NCBI GenBank assembly: GCA_905221605.1 | Contig: CAJNDS010002494.1 | Location: 175,001-239,000 of the forward strand | Length of the DNA stretch: 64,000 nt | Source of the DNA: Symbiodinium natans | Taxonomy: Eukaryota > Sar > Dinophyceae > Suessiales > Symbiodiniaceae | Direction: 5' to 3' | Shown here: positions 1 to 9,913 of the stretch, piece by piece | Layout of the letters: each line of letters opens with the position of its first letter | How positions within the stretch are numbered: the stretch's first letter is position 1 | Notes under the pieces: generated by a model | What the model was told of the DNA's origin: nothing | What the model saw: only the letters and a program-made list of their open reading frames with translations | Databases searched by the model: none | Position numbers and translations under genes: made by a program

Positions 1-10
1 CGGCAGAGGC

Positions 11-1380
11 TTGGAGGGCTACCTTCTGAAGCTAGGTACCCTGGTATCCGAACTGCAAGCGACTGTCCCCGAGCTGTCGAAGATCACATCCCGCTCAAAG
101 GCCATGGTGGCCTGCTACCCTGGAGGCGGAGCACGCTACGTCAAGCACGTGGATAACGATGGCAAGCATGCCCTTTGCAAGACAAGGCTTCTAACTGCAT
201 TGATCTATTTGAATGATGGGTGGGAGGATGGCGATGGAGGCGAGCTTGCGATCTTCAGAGCTGAAGATGAGAACGCGGTTCGCAGAGTCGTCGCTCCGGT
301 TGCCAACCGTGTCCTCCTCTTTTGGTCCGACTGGCGGACTCCTCATGAGGTTCGGCCGTCGGAGAAGCTGCGCTACTCTGTCACGCTCTGGCTGCTGGAC
401 AACACGAAGAAGGGCCCAGACGAGCAGCAGGGCTACCAAGAGACGCCTCAGCCACAGCCCTCGCAGCTTTTGCAGCCTCCGCCGCCGCAAACTGACGAAG
501 ATGCGGGCCTTGCGGAGATCACTTGCCCCGATGTGCAGCACGAATGGAGCCTCCGGCCTGAGCTATGGGAGCTGAAAGTGCTGTTTCAGAGCGATCCGGC
601 CGAGTGCCCGGCGCTGGAGCTGTCAGACGCACTCGTCCGTCTCCTGCGCGCCGGGGTGTCCATTCTGTGCCTGCCTCTTCCGGCCGGCGCGTCCGGAGCT
701 CCTCTCTCCAAGTGGTCCAAGAAGAAGCGCACTCTGACAATTCAGTTCCAGCGCGACGCGGTGCCGGCTTCACCGAGCCAAAATCCACATCCTGGCTTCG
801 CAAATTTCGTGGAGCAGCTCACTTCCCAGGGTTGGGGGGTGATCGACGGCTTCTTGCCAGGCCCAGAGGCAGACGAGCTGAGGTCCTACGTGCTTCAGCA
901 GAGAGCTTCTGGGAAGCTGAAGACGGGCAAGAACTCCCATGAGGGCCCCATCAGAGCCCTCGAGGATGGAGAGAAGAACCCCATGAAGAACGACGAGTAC
1001 ACATTCTGTGACTCGGAGCACCTGGATGCCCCTTGCTTGAGGGAGCTCACCCGCCGCTGCAACCAGCTCCTAGCCAAGCTGATGGTCGGATCCTGCGAGG
1101 GAGGCCCGAACCTCACAGAGCTCCAGCGAACCTCGGCAGGCCTTTGGGAGATTTTGTTATATAGTTTGTTTTTCCTTGTGTTGGGCTTAAAAGGATCCTA
1201 TTTAGAGGAATATTTTTCAGAGGGGTTTATAAGGGCCATCCTAGGAACCAACCTACTCCAGGGTCACCCCATGATGGCCGTTTACCCCGGGAATGGGTCG
1301 GCCTATGGCCGGCATTTGGACTCCACAGCCGGCGGCAGGGGTGCAAATGGGCGAGTGCTAACGCTCGTTCTGCACCTTAG
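11..1380 (+). CDS. Prolyl-4-hydroxylase-like 2OG-Fe(II) oxygenase, exons, 5' end outside window
   Basis: The open frame contains two oxygenase-like halves. The first shows KHVDND (iron-binding His and Asp), then TPHEV (second His) and RYSVTLW (2-oxoglutarate-binding Arg), the order seen in prolyl-4-hydroxylase and EGLN/PHD enzymes. A Pro/Gln-rich linker follows (about residues 135-155). The second half starts with a GWGVIDGFLPG stretch and reaches MMAVYPGNGSAYGRHLDS, again with H-x-D. Known family role: hydroxylation of proline or another residue using 2-oxoglutarate, O2 and Fe(II). The frame runs on from upstream of the window, so the start is unknown. Residues encoded by about 1150-1258 do not fit the fold and match a dispersed repeat, so that part is probably an in-frame intron. 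The domain continues at 1463-1726. Catalytic class is fairly certain; substrate unknown. Confidence 0.8.
1150..1258. repeat. Dispersed repeat inside oxygenase frame, probable intron
   Basis: The stretch around 1182-1250 (AAAAGGATCCTATTTAGAGG, then TTTTTCAGAGGGGTTTATAA and GGGCCATCCTAGG) recurs in diverged form at 40264-40318 and 40327-40390. In the frame it encodes a hydrophobic run that breaks the conserved oxygenase domain. Both positions fit introns, so this looks like a mobile, intron-borne repeat. Confidence 0.5.
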
Positions 1381-1459
1381 TAGCTGAGTGAGTACACTTT
1401 ACTTTACACTTTTGGGGATACTATAACCCCTATAGAACTGAAAGTGTACACAACTAAGG
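1381..1459. repeat. Short palindromic intron (introner-like)
   Basis: The interval between two exons of the oxygenase contains a perfect 9-bp inverted repeat, GTACACTTT at 1392-1400 and AAAGTGTAC at 1441-1449, and an inner TTGGGG/ACCCC pair, so nearly the whole intron can fold on itself. Short introns with terminal inverted repeats are typical of introner elements described in dinoflagellates. Assigning it to an introner family is inference. Confidence 0.55.
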
Positions 1460-1462
1460 TAC

Positions 1463-1726
1463 TTGAACCCCTTCTGGCGAGAGGATCATGGAGGCTGCCT
1501 CAGGATTTTGAAGCAGCTAGCTGACGAGGGGAAATCTGGCAAAGATGTCGAGCCGTTGCATGGTCGGCTGGTGGCTTTCTTCTGTCAGGACCAAAACCCC
1601 CACGAAGTCCTCCCTGCTTTTGCGGACAGGGTCGCAGTCACCATTTGGTACTACGATGGAGATCGTTTGAAGGAGCGCTGTGTGGGCGACGAGGCTGCGC
1701 TGACTGGCGTCTTCGAAGGCGGCTAG
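1463..1726 (+). CDS. Last exon of the P4H-like oxygenase
   Basis: This frame supplies the missing C-terminal part of the second oxygenase domain: NPFWREDHGGCLRI, then DQNPHEVLP (second iron His) and RVAVTIWYYD (2-oxoglutarate Arg), with a stop at 1724-1726. It joins the upstream exon across a roughly 80-bp palindromic intron. The exact junction cannot be fixed: exon 1 reads to about 1376-1380 and exon 2 resumes near 1459-1463, and both borders carry short CTTAG/CTAAGG-like sequence. Without this exon the second domain would lack its distal His and Arg. Confidence 0.75.
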   Translation: MNPFWREDHGGCLRILKQLADEGKSGKDVEPLHGRLVAFFCQDQNPHEVLPAFADRVAVTIWYYDGDRLKERCVGDEAALTGVFEGG

Positions 1727-2450
1727 TAGGCTCTCAACGCCACACTCGTAATCAGGCAATGGACCGCGCCCCGGGCCCACATGCGCAAACTTGTGCTGCC
1801 AGCAAGATGAAGCCGCATCCCCGTGCGGACAGTAGCCTCGACTCGATTTGACCCCTGCTGAAGCGCCAGGCTTCCGTGGCAAAAGGTGTGCGGTCTTGCC
1901 ATGCCTTGAATTACCTGGTCTGCTTGGAGTTTGCTCTTGGAGCATCCGGGGTCATCGGCTGGACTCACATGCGTCTCTTAGCAGCGAGGACGGGGCATGT
2001 CCATGTCCATGCGTCACAAGACCTCGTTGAGCGACGCCCGCCAGAAGTCCTTCTCAGCAGCTTGGCAACAAGACCCATCAAAATGGCTTAAGTTGCTGGC
2101 CCACTTGTCACATATCATTACATGTATGTATATACATATATATATATATACATATAAATGTTCATATGAATGTGGATGTATTTGTTTCTATACCAGGAAA
2201 GCAACTGCCTGGCAGCCGAAAAGATGACAATGCTCAAGCCCGGACGCCCAGACAGCTTCCGAGCCGGCGAGTCTGGCAACGGCCTCAGAGTGTCAACAGC
2301 GAACCCTAAACCCTAACCTTAGCTCGTGCCGCCCCAGAACCGCACGGGCTTTGGGAATCGATGTTTCTACGTATGTCAAAATGTTTTGGGGGGTGCAAAG
2401 TGTGGTTTTGGGTAGGACACTGCCAATAGCCCATCGTCCTAGTCTGAACG
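1727..2450. other. Host intergenic DNA
   Basis: No convincing gene is seen. It holds a short (AT)n/(TACATA)n microsatellite near 2124-2160 and telomere-like AAACCCTAA at about 2304-2315. Confidence 0.6.
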
Positions 2451-2576
2451 CCTACCTTGGGGACCAAATGAACCCTAAAACTGGGGTCACATACCCTGAC
2501 TACTATATATAATTCCTATTAAGGCGTACAAACCATAAACCCTTTTAGGGTTCATGTAGTCCCCAAGGTATAGGCG
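2451..2576. mobile_element. MITE-like element, family A copy 1
   Basis: The ends are inverted: CTACCTTGGGGACCAAATGA at the left pairs with a right end that in reverse complement reads TACCTTGGGGACTACATGAA. The core (CATACCCTGACTAC, TTCCTATTAA, ATAAACCCTTTTAG) is shared with the element at 3014-3122. No protein is encoded. Short length, terminal inverted repeats and two nearby copies indicate a non-autonomous MITE or introner. Confidence 0.7.
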
Positions 2577-3013
2577 ATCCCATCAGGGTGTATCGCCAAG
2601 GGAAGTTCTCCAGTTGACTGTAGAACCCCGCTGTGCTCTGGGTATAAACCCTAAACCCTAAACCCGAAAGTCAAGTTCCCGTGCCACGCGCGCCTGGCCC
2701 ACTGAGGGAGAATCCTTGGTGCAGCGACCCCGGACCTGGATACAGGGGTAGTTTTTGAAAGAAGGTTTCCTTTGAGGGTCCATTTTATGAGGTGCCGCAC
2801 TGCACAGGGACCGAAAAAGGGAACGTAATTTAGAAAACTACCCACCGTGTCGTGATGACCCTTGGGTGAACTTCTGAACATGGTCGTCATGTTTCAGCAG
2901 CTTCAGTGCATCGTGCCAAAGTCTTGCAGACCGTCTGAGGCAAAGACTCTGGCATCAAGTGGCACTCGGGCTGCAGCTATGGACACCTGCAGCGTGGGGA
3001 AGAAGACCTAAAG

Positions 3014-3122
3014 CTACTTTGTGGACCAAATGAACCCTATATAAAATTGGGGTCATATACCCTGACTACGATTTCCTATTAACCATATAAACCCTTTTAG
3101 CACTCCTATAGCCCCCAAGGTA
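3014..3122. mobile_element. MITE-like element, family A copy 2
   Basis: This is a diverged copy in the same orientation as the element at 2451-2576. It shares GGACCAAATGAACCCTA, GGGGTCATATACCCTGACTA and ATAAACCCTTTTAG and ends in CCCCCAAGGTA. The right arm is more decayed than in copy 1. Confidence 0.65.
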
Positions 3123-3875
3123 AGAGGGAAGGCTTCGGTCTGATCCACGTCTCCTTTGCTACTACCCTCTGCTTGCGGTCGTCTTCACCCCTGAAACTCC
3201 GACATGCAAAACAGGAGATCCCACAAAACGATGGGCTCCCCAAGACAGGGTCTGGTGCCAGCTGACATAAAGAGCCTGGGTTCAGAAAAGGGGTTTAAAA
3301 AGGGTGTCGGCGGGGGCCGGAACCCGTAAGAATCCTAGACCACGAGCTGTGCTGCTTTTTACACAGCGTCTGGAGGTCCGCCTGGACCGACCTGGCGTCC
3401 TCGCCCAAAGCAGCCAAGGCCCGTGGCCACACCATGAAAAACTAAACCCTACACCGCAGCTCTCATGCGATTACCAGGGGTTCAGAATCTAAGTTAGGTT
3501 TCAGGTAGCGCTGAGAGCCTACCGGTGTCTGCCACCTTCGATCTGGCATGAGCCACAGAGAATCTCGTCTGTGGGCTCCACACAGCTGAGGCCCCAAGCC
3601 CTAGCCTTTACCAAACCTAAAAGCGCGAGCATCGAGCTCCCAAGCCATCCCAAGCCGCATCCCTGAGAAGCGAGCCCGAGCCTTGGAGGTTTGGAGGGTT
3701 TGCCTTGCCTGGTGCAACAAAACAAAGGGCATCAACATCCCTCCTACAGCCCCATAGAAAGTCCTGATCACAGAGAACAAAAGGGCGGCCAGGCCACGAG
3801 GCAAAACAAGCTCGAAACCCAGGTCTCCTATGACCGCTATAACCCTGAACCCTTGCGACCCTGAATCATATATAT

Positions 3876-3913
<38 letters not shown>

Positions 3914-5067
3914 GTATATATATATATATATGCCCTGAATCTCAAACCTTGGCCCACGGAGGAGCGCCCTGCCTCGCCAATCGAGAGGCTTGTCGGCAGC
4001 TTCTCCTTCAAGGCCTGGCGAGCCAGAGCAAAATAGTGCTCTCGAGATCTTGAGGGGTTTTCAGGGCTTTGAAGCCTGAAGCATGGTTGCAAAATGGCTG
4101 TATCAGGATCCCCAGTCCAGATGCAAAAGAGGGTGTAGGCTTGGTTGGGTTGGTTCGAAGTTACGATCGGACCACAGCTTGTGGGCTCTGGCCAAAGGTG
4201 CAAGCTTACAGGAGCTCAAAGTGTGAGGCCTGCAGCATGGCAGTTCCGGCACTGCTCTGAGCACTCTGCAGACTTGGCCACCTTTGGAGTATGCCAGCTG
4301 CGATGACGCAATGGCCGGAGCTTAAATGAAAGAGGGAAGTCAGAGCCAAGGCGTAGACAGCCTTCCCTCCATGTTGCCAAGCGTTCGCAAGAGCGCACAC
4401 AACACATGAAAGGTCACTTTTGGTTGCTTCTCGTTCACATGCCCGTCTCGTAGCCACACCTGATCACAACCAAGGTGCGATGTCCCAGCACAAGATGTTC
4501 AGGGTGCAGTCTTGAGGTTTGGAAGGAGGGACAGACTTAGAGAGAGAGAGAGAGAGAGAGAGTACAACAGACCTGAGACCAGCACGCGCCCCTGGGGGCG
4601 GCCTCCCTTCGGGGGGGTCATGCGTGGGGGAGAGAGAGAGAGAGAGAGAGAGTCCCCCAAGCCCCAAGAAAGAAAAACAAATAGAGAGAGAGAGAGAGCG
4701 AAAGGGATTGGAAGACTTTTGGACTTCAGGCTTCGTTCCTTTGTGCAGGATTTCGAGACGGGCCGCCTGAAGCATCCAAGAAGTAGTTCCGGGTGATCTT
4801 CTTCAGCCCTAAAATTAAATGGGCATCCTATATAGTGACTGGGTCCTATACTTATGGTTCTGGGAGTATTATGGGCAATTCTGAGTGGGTGGCTCGGAGG
4901 CACAACCACGCATCCGTCCGCGCATTGTCATCATTCTCACGAGATCGCACTGGCTTCGCACGGTTATATGTTTTTGAACTTACGTTCTGCCAAGAGATGT
5001 TTTCGTTTTTAGCAGCTTCTTTTCAACTTAGCTCCGGAACGGCCTCCGGCCGCGTGCGCAGTGCGCA
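3123..5067. other. Host intergenic DNA with AT and AG microsatellites
   Basis: No supported gene. It contains an (AT)n tract at about 3866-3931 and three (AG)n tracts at about 4538-4561, 4630-4652 and 4685-4699 separated by unique sequence. Open frames here are short or simple-sequence translations. Confidence 0.6.
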
Positions 5068-5790
5068 ATGTTGGTTGCACTACACAGCCTGGCCCCAGCG
5101 ATCACCAGCTTCCTCTGGCCATCAGAAGTGCAGGTGGTGCAGGCAGCAGCGCGCACCTTCGTCGAGCTGCGGGGTGTTGCACTCAACTTCCTGAAGTCCG
5201 GAGGCGTTCGCATGCCGCTTCTGGCGATGGTGGCCTCAGCAGCAGGCAACTCCACGGCAGAGGCTGTTTTGGCCGCGTCCTCTCAGCACTTGCCATGGCC
5301 GTGCTGGCAAGATGGCCTCCTGGTGCTATGGTGCTGCGGCTGCCCCGTCCACCGAGAACGGAAGGCAATGCAAGTTGCACTTCGAAGTGGCCCCATTGAG
5401 GCCGTAACATGGCTGCTGAATGCCAGGGCCGATGTGGAGCAGGCAGTCGAGGGAGACCTCACGCCTTTACGATTGGCCGCCCGTTTTGGGAACGAGGAGC
5501 TTGTTCAGCTTCTTCTCGACAAATCAGCGAACCCGAACGGCCGCGGCCGCTTCGGCTACACAGCCTTGATGGTCGCTGCCATGCACGGGCACCGAGACAT
5601 CGTCGAGCTGCTTCTGAGCAAAGGCTCACAGGTCAACACAAACGGCGATGGCGAAACCGCCATTGATCTTGCCTGTCGCTACCCAGAAGTGGCACACTTG
5701 CTGACGAACCATGTGAGCCAATATGGTTGGACAGGTACTCGACCGCTTGAAAGAATGGAAAGCTGCGAAGCCCTGTCGGAGATTGTCTGA
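5068..5790 (+). CDS. Ankyrin-repeat protein
   Basis: A single 240-residue frame opens at ATG 5068. The C-terminal half holds at least three ankyrin repeats: residues about 94-122 (AVTWLLNARADV), about 130-158 (TPLRLAARFGNEELVQLLLD) and about 163-192 (TALMVAAMHGHRDIVELLLS), followed by a partial repeat (TAIDLACRYPEVAHLL). Ankyrin repeats mediate protein binding; no enzymatic domain is visible, so the role is unknown. The first roughly 90 residues are hydrophobic and not recognisable. The gene may have further exons, and the stop at 5788-5790 could be intronic. Confidence 0.75.
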   Translation: MLVALHSLAPAITSFLWPSEVQVVQAAARTFVELRGVALNFLKSGGVRMPLLAMVASAAGNSTAEAVLAASSQHLPWPCWQDGLLVLWCCGCPVHRERKAMQVALRSGPIEAVTWLLNARADVEQAVEGDLTPLRLAARFGNEELVQLLLDKSANPNGRGRFGYTALMVAAMHGHRDIVELLLSKGSQVNTNGDGETAIDLACRYPEVAHLLTNHVSQYGWTGTRPLERMESCEALSEIV

Positions 5791-5933
5791 ATCATGGTCT
5801 TTGGTGATACCCAAATCCCAGGCTCTAGGAGGATCCCCCCCAAGGGACAGAATTCAGGGCAACTGCTCGTTCAGATGCTCGGGTGGAAGTGTTACCGGTT
5901 CAGGATTTGATCCTAACTATCTAGCAATAATGA

Positions 5934-6116
5934 GTGAGCAGTCTTGGCGGCATGAAGAGGCCTCTTGCAAACAAGGGTTTGTGGCAGCTTCTTGGGCCCA
6001 TGGGTTGTGTCCAGGCAGTGTGCATGGTCGCCATCATCGCAAACACGATGTACTTGGGCGTCAATGCCGACTGGAAAATCAGGCCGGAGAGTGGAGCATG
6101 GGAGGATTGCACTCAT
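5934..6116 (+). CDS. Voltage-gated ion channel, exon with S1 helix
   Basis: The frame encodes a hydrophobic helix, VQAVCMVAIIANTMYLGVNA, preceded by KGLWQLLGP and followed by DWKIRPESG, the pattern of the first transmembrane segment of an ion_trans domain. The next exons (6601-6690 and 6880-6970) carry the S2 and S3 patterns in order. Membrane cation channel; ion selectivity cannot be judged because the pore is not seen. The exon ends before a roughly 480-bp intron with GT-rich and telomere-like repeats. Confidence 0.55.
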
Positions 6117-6600
6117 GAACTAGGGTCCGATTTGGGTTGCGTGTGTGCGTGGGTGCGTGCATGGAGTGTGTGTGCGTGGGTGTATTCATATATGTTTGTG
6201 CCTCTGTGTCCGTGCAGTGCGTTTGCTTGTTCACACGGGGTCTGGTAGGAGCAAGTATTCCGACATGGAGACCTTTGGGGGTGTTGTTCGCCGATTGCCG
6301 AGGAACGCCTTCGGTCCCATAGATGGTCGCCAGAGAGAAGCCGAGGATACCGCTTGGGATATAACCTTTGCTGTATGGCAGCTTGGCATGGTGTGGCATA
6401 GAGTCGCGTCGAGAGTCATGTTTTCTGCGCCTGTTTGGCCGTCATTCGGAAGCTTTGAGTACCAGGGGGTCCTTAAACCCTAAACCCTAAACCCTAAACC
6501 CTAAACCCTAAACCCTAAACCTTAACCCTAAACCCTAAACCCTAAACCCTAAACCCTAACCCTAAGCCCTGAGCCCTAAATAACCCCGTTTCATTTCAGG
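6117..6600. other. Ion-channel intron with GTGC-type and telomere-like repeats
   Basis: Between the S1 and S2 exons lie a GTGTGC-rich stretch (about 6139-6215) and an AAACCCT tract (6475-6570). The 3' end is pyrimidine-rich, TTTCATTTCAG, just before the S2 exon, a good acceptor site. Confidence 0.55.
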
Positions 6601-6690
6601 TTCTCCATAGAGATCCTCCTGCGGCTTCTGGCCGAGAAAATCAGCTTCTTCACGGGCGAGGAGCAGGCGGCGGGAAGCTCCGGGCAGCAA
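6601..6690 (+). CDS. Voltage-gated ion channel, exon with S2 helix
   Basis: Directly after TTTCATTTCAGG the frame reads FSIEILLRLLAEKISFFTGE, the typical end of S2 with its Glu and Arg. No independent start or stop; it only makes sense as an internal exon of the channel whose S1 lies at 5934-6116 and S3 at 6880-6970. The 3' border is approximate, just before the MITE-like element at 6717. Confidence 0.6.
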
Positions 6691-6716
6691 AGCACAAGAT
6701 CTAAAGACCACCCGAA

Positions 6717-6828
6717 CCCAGAGGGTCCATGTGTACTACAATTATGGAATTAGGTACCAAAACACCATACTAAATAGGGTTTTGGGATACCTAAAGCCAT
6801 AATAGCATTACAAATGGACCCTCTGGGG
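6717..6828. mobile_element. MITE-like element within an ion-channel intron
   Basis: The arms CCCAGAGGGTCCATGTGTAC at the left and a right end reading CCCCAGAGGGTCCATTTGTA in reverse complement form an imperfect inverted repeat of about 31 bp that runs on to ATTATGG. An inner pair, AGGTACC and GGATACCT, extends the fold. It fills most of the gap between the S2 and S3 exons, so it behaves as an introner. Confidence 0.65.
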
Positions 6829-6879
6829 AATGTGCCTAGAATGCGGGTCTTGCGTAGGCAAAACCCACACATTATATGC

Positions 6880-6970
6880 GGGAATATAGATGCTGCAGGC
6901 ATGGAACCTTTTCGATGGCTTTCTCGTGGTCGAGTCCGTTGTTGGCCTTCTATTTCCAGTGGGGGCCAAG
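6880..6970 (+). CDS. Voltage-gated ion channel, exon with S3 helix
   Basis: The frame reads WNLFDGFLVVESVVGLL, matching the S3 signature W-N-x-F-D-x-x-(V/L)-V. Downstream S4 to S6 exons were looked for up to 8.3 kb and not recognised. EF-hand exons that could belong to such a channel lie at 33.5-34.3 kb, beyond the viral insertion. Exon ends are approximate. Confidence 0.6.
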
Positions 6971-8297
6971 CTATCGCTTCCTCGCCGCACAACAGTGTGG
7001 GCGTGCAGATTATTTTGCAGGCTCAAGGCTTTTTGGGATCTTTGGCTGCCTGAACCAAAAACATCTCCAGGAGCTGGATGGCCTAAACCCTAAACCCTGT
7101 AAACCCCAAGCTTCTTCTCAGAGTGTCCTCCGAATCAATCGGTAGTGTTGTGTGTGGTGCCGGGAAAGTGGATTGGTGATTTACCCACCAGCACAATGGG
7201 TCACGGCGGCAGATGCGGTTCACAGCGTGAAGCTTTTTCTTGGGGGGTTTGGCTGGTGATGACTCTGTGGGCCTTTGAGGTGTTCGAGTGGTTGAATTGC
7301 TTGCTCAGTTATAGGCGCGTGGCAAACTAACTGAAACAACTCCCAAGACACCCAAGGGAGCAAAAAGACCTGACAAGCTGGTGGGGAAAAGCTTGAAGCC
7401 GAGGTTCCTTCGTATCATTCGTGCTTGCCTCAGCTTCACATGGGGAGAACAGAGCTGCCCAGGATTTAGATAGGATCTTCGGTATGGGATTTCAGTGTTG
7501 AAGGCCCTTCGTGTTAAGTGGAACTTTAGGGGTCATATTTTCAGCTTGGTAGTTCATCCTACCACCGGGGATGCAAGCAGGTTGCAGGATCTGGGATTTA
7601 GATGCCCTAAGTGCGCTCGGAGAAGCCTGTGCATAGGGGTGCGTTCACAAAGCCAGGCAGAGCTTTCGAGAAAAAGCGCTATGACAGCACGGCTGATTTG
7701 GTTGAAGCAGAAACTAAAATGCACCCACACCCTGCAATAATCTGAGTTGGCACGCTGAGGCACCAGGGCCTTCCCATCTCTTCGTTGGGGTGGGGTGTGA
7801 AAGAGACCTCGGATGCTCCACCAAGGTGTGTTTCGCTTGGCGCGAGTCGTCCTCGCCTCAGCAACACCATGGCGCCCCTAAACCGAAAACCACCTTGCGG
7901 ACCCTGGAGCACATACAACATCCAGCCATTTTCCTACGTTTTACGATTTTGAAGTTGGGTTAGGCGTGTTTGCAAATGAGTTCTCCTCCGACAGCACGCC
8001 TGTCAGGGATCCCTAAACCCTAAACCCTAAACCCTAAACCCTAAACCCTAAACCCTAAACCCTAAACCCTAAACCCTCAGGGCAAGGCGGGTGGCAAGAA
8101 CAACCCGCTGTGCTTCCGAGGTGAAGCTGGTGAAGGCCGTGAAGGCGCCCCTGTACGATCCAGCACCTGATTAGGGTTTAGGGTTTAGTGTTTAGCATAA
8201 TATAATATAAGATAATATAACAATATAGAATATAATATGATTGTAAACGCTTAGGACAGGAAAGGAGGGGTTTCTGCAAAAAAAGGGGAGGAAGGGC
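6971..8297. other. Host DNA without recognised gene
   Basis: Several short frames are open, but none matches a family I know. The stretch includes telomere-like AAACCCT repeats at about 8011-8077, isolated AAACCCTAAACCC at 7084-7097, and an AT-rich TAATATAA block at about 8196-8245. Missing ion-channel exons may be hidden here. Confidence 0.5.
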
Positions 8298-8310
8298 TGG
8301 GGGGGGGGGT

Positions 8311-8341
<31 letters not shown>

Positions 8342-8344
8342 GGG
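8298..8344 (+). repeat. Poly-G tract, left flank of viral element
   Basis: An almost pure G run interrupted by single T bases abuts the outer end of the left TIR at 8345. The matching right flank at 28454 is also G-rich on the + strand, so both probably belong to one pre-insertion G tract. Confidence 0.8.
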
Positions 8345-8640
8345 AGTCAGGGAAGGCCTTGCCCATTTTGGGTAATTGCACCACCGTGGCCCAGATCATA
8401 GCCATAATATCCTAAAACACTTTACCATATAGAAAATAAGGTGCAATTATCCAAAATGGACAAGGTAATGGGGTCGCCCAGTTTGGGGTATTACATCACC
8501 GTGAACATATAATTCACAACTAGTAGCTCATTATCCCTAAAATACTCTATCTCATCCTATTTATCAGGTGATGTAACATCCGAAACTGGGCAAGGTTAGG
8601 TTGATTCAATTTATGGGGAATAGTATGGGGTGTTGGGGGT
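8345..8640 (+). repeat. Left terminal inverted repeat of the PLV
   Basis: It matches the reverse complement of 28156-28452. Each TIR is built from two successive imperfect palindromes: CCTTGCCCATTTTGGGTAAT (8356 on) with its partner ending at about 8466, and CGCCCAGTTTGGGGTATTAC (about 8473 on) with its partner ending at about 8606. The four arms share a GCCCA-TTTGGG core. Such arms could bind integrase or aid end folding during replication; that role is inferred. Confidence 0.88.
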
Positions 8641-9121
8641 GGCTTCGGTTAGCCACTTCTTGGTGGCACTCCACCGTTGACGAGATCAAACCCACTACGC
8701 CTGACGCTCCAGCTCACAACCCTGATGCTCCACCCGCTACCCTTGATGCTTTAGTCCACCAGCGAAGCCGAATCTTAGCCCGATATATACCCAAATACTT
8801 TATGGGTCAGGGAGTGGATTCATCGATGTGTTTGGTTTTCTGTGCTGGCCGACTACGACAAGAGCATCGAGATGCGAAGGTCAGCCCTGCGCGTTTATGT
8901 AAATCACCAGTCCTCTGCAGGTGTTCCGCGCAACTTAATCAGGGTAGGCCCAAGTAGGTGCGCCCGGCGAGTTGCATGCGTTCAACCCCGTAGCACATTT
9001 TTCACAATGCGAGACATTTGCAGTTCATTTTGATGCCTGCAAGAGGATCGTGTGTGTGTGTGTCTATACTGCATTCTGAGAGTTCCACGCTTCATTACCC
9101 ACCATTGCCAGTCGTGCTGCC
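8641..9121. other. Host-like DNA between left TIR and coiled-coil gene
   Basis: Composition is host-like and not AT-rich. Short open frames, such as a Pro/Asp-rich DAPAHNPDAP stretch near 8700, have no recognised family. It may be an upstream exon or leader of the gene at 9122. Confidence 0.4.
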
Positions 9122-9913
9122 ATGGCGCCCATGTCAAGGCGTCGCAAGGTGCTCAAGACGGGACGGCTCATCAAAAAATCGAAACGCCTTGTTGAGCACA
9201 GGGATGCTGCAACAAGGGTGGCTGTGGCGTTGAAGGAGGCGGAGATGGAAAAGGCTGTGGCGTTGAAGGAGGCGGACATGGAAAAGGCTGTGGCGTTGAA
9301 GGAGATGGAAAAGGCGATGGCGTTGAAGGAGAAGGAGGCGGAAAAGGCGATGGCGTTGAAGGAGAAGGAGGCGGAAAAGGCGATGGCGTTGAAGGAGGCG
9401 GAGGCTAAATTTCAGCTTAAAGTTGAAATAGACGCAGTCAAAAATAAGATGCAGATGGAGATCGACATTACAAAGCTCAAGTATATCAACGTGAGCTCTC
9501 GATTCTGGCTTGAACTGGTCTTCCAGGACTTTGCCACATACGCGCGCAGCCAGAACTTGCAGCGAGCCGCGAAGCTCTGGAACTCGTCGGGTAGGCCCAT
9601 CATGAGCAGGGTGAATGCCTATCTAGTTTCAAATCCTTCCCGGTGGCAAGCCTTCTTGCGTCATAAGAAGCTTCAGACACTACAGCAGTTCCCAACAATA
9701 CCCGAGATGCTGCTGTATGGTGCTGCGAGTTCTGGCCTCCATCAGCCACTAGGAGGTCTGGTCATTGTGGACTTGTCTGGACACACGGGCTGGCCAGACT
9801 ATGCGCAATTGTTCCACGACGTGGGTGAGTTTTATGCCAAGCAGAATGGCTACGCTGTGGAGCGCTTGGACTTGACAAAGGCACATGTCGCAATGATGCG
9901 ACAACCTATCTGA
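9122..9913 (+). CDS. Coiled-coil protein with ALKE(A)E repeats, host-like
   Basis: A 263-residue frame opens at ATG 9122. Residues about 34-100 are tandem variants of EKAMALKE, encoded by near-identical DNA repeats (GCGTTGAAGGAG), giving a charged alpha-helical coiled coil. The C-terminal 150 residues (FWLELVFQDFATYARSQN; DLSGHTGWPDYAQLFHDVGE) look globular but are not recognised. Codon use and GC content match the host, not the AT-rich viral genes, although the gene lies inside the TIRs. It may be host DNA carried or trapped in the element. Function unknown. Confidence 0.6.
   Translation: MAPMSRRRKVLKTGRLIKKSKRLVEHRDAATRVAVALKEAEMEKAVALKEADMEKAVALKEMEKAMALKEKEAEKAMALKEKEAEKAMALKEAEAKFQLKVEIDAVKNKMQMEIDITKLKYINVSSRFWLELVFQDFATYARSQNLQRAAKLWNSSGRPIMSRVNAYLVSNPSRWQAFLRHKKLQTLQQFPTIPEMLLYGAASSGLHQPLGGLVIVDLSGHTGWPDYAQLFHDVGEFYAKQNGYAVERLDLTKAHVAMMRQPI

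Noticed and set aside
8178-8405. Minus-strand frame with a long poly-Pro stretch
   Set aside because: It reads the complement of the left G run and part of the TIR; no gene context.
8345-8640. CRISPR-like or satellite repeat in the TIR
   Set aside because: The arms alternate in orientation and are not regularly spaced; they are palindromes within an inverted repeat.
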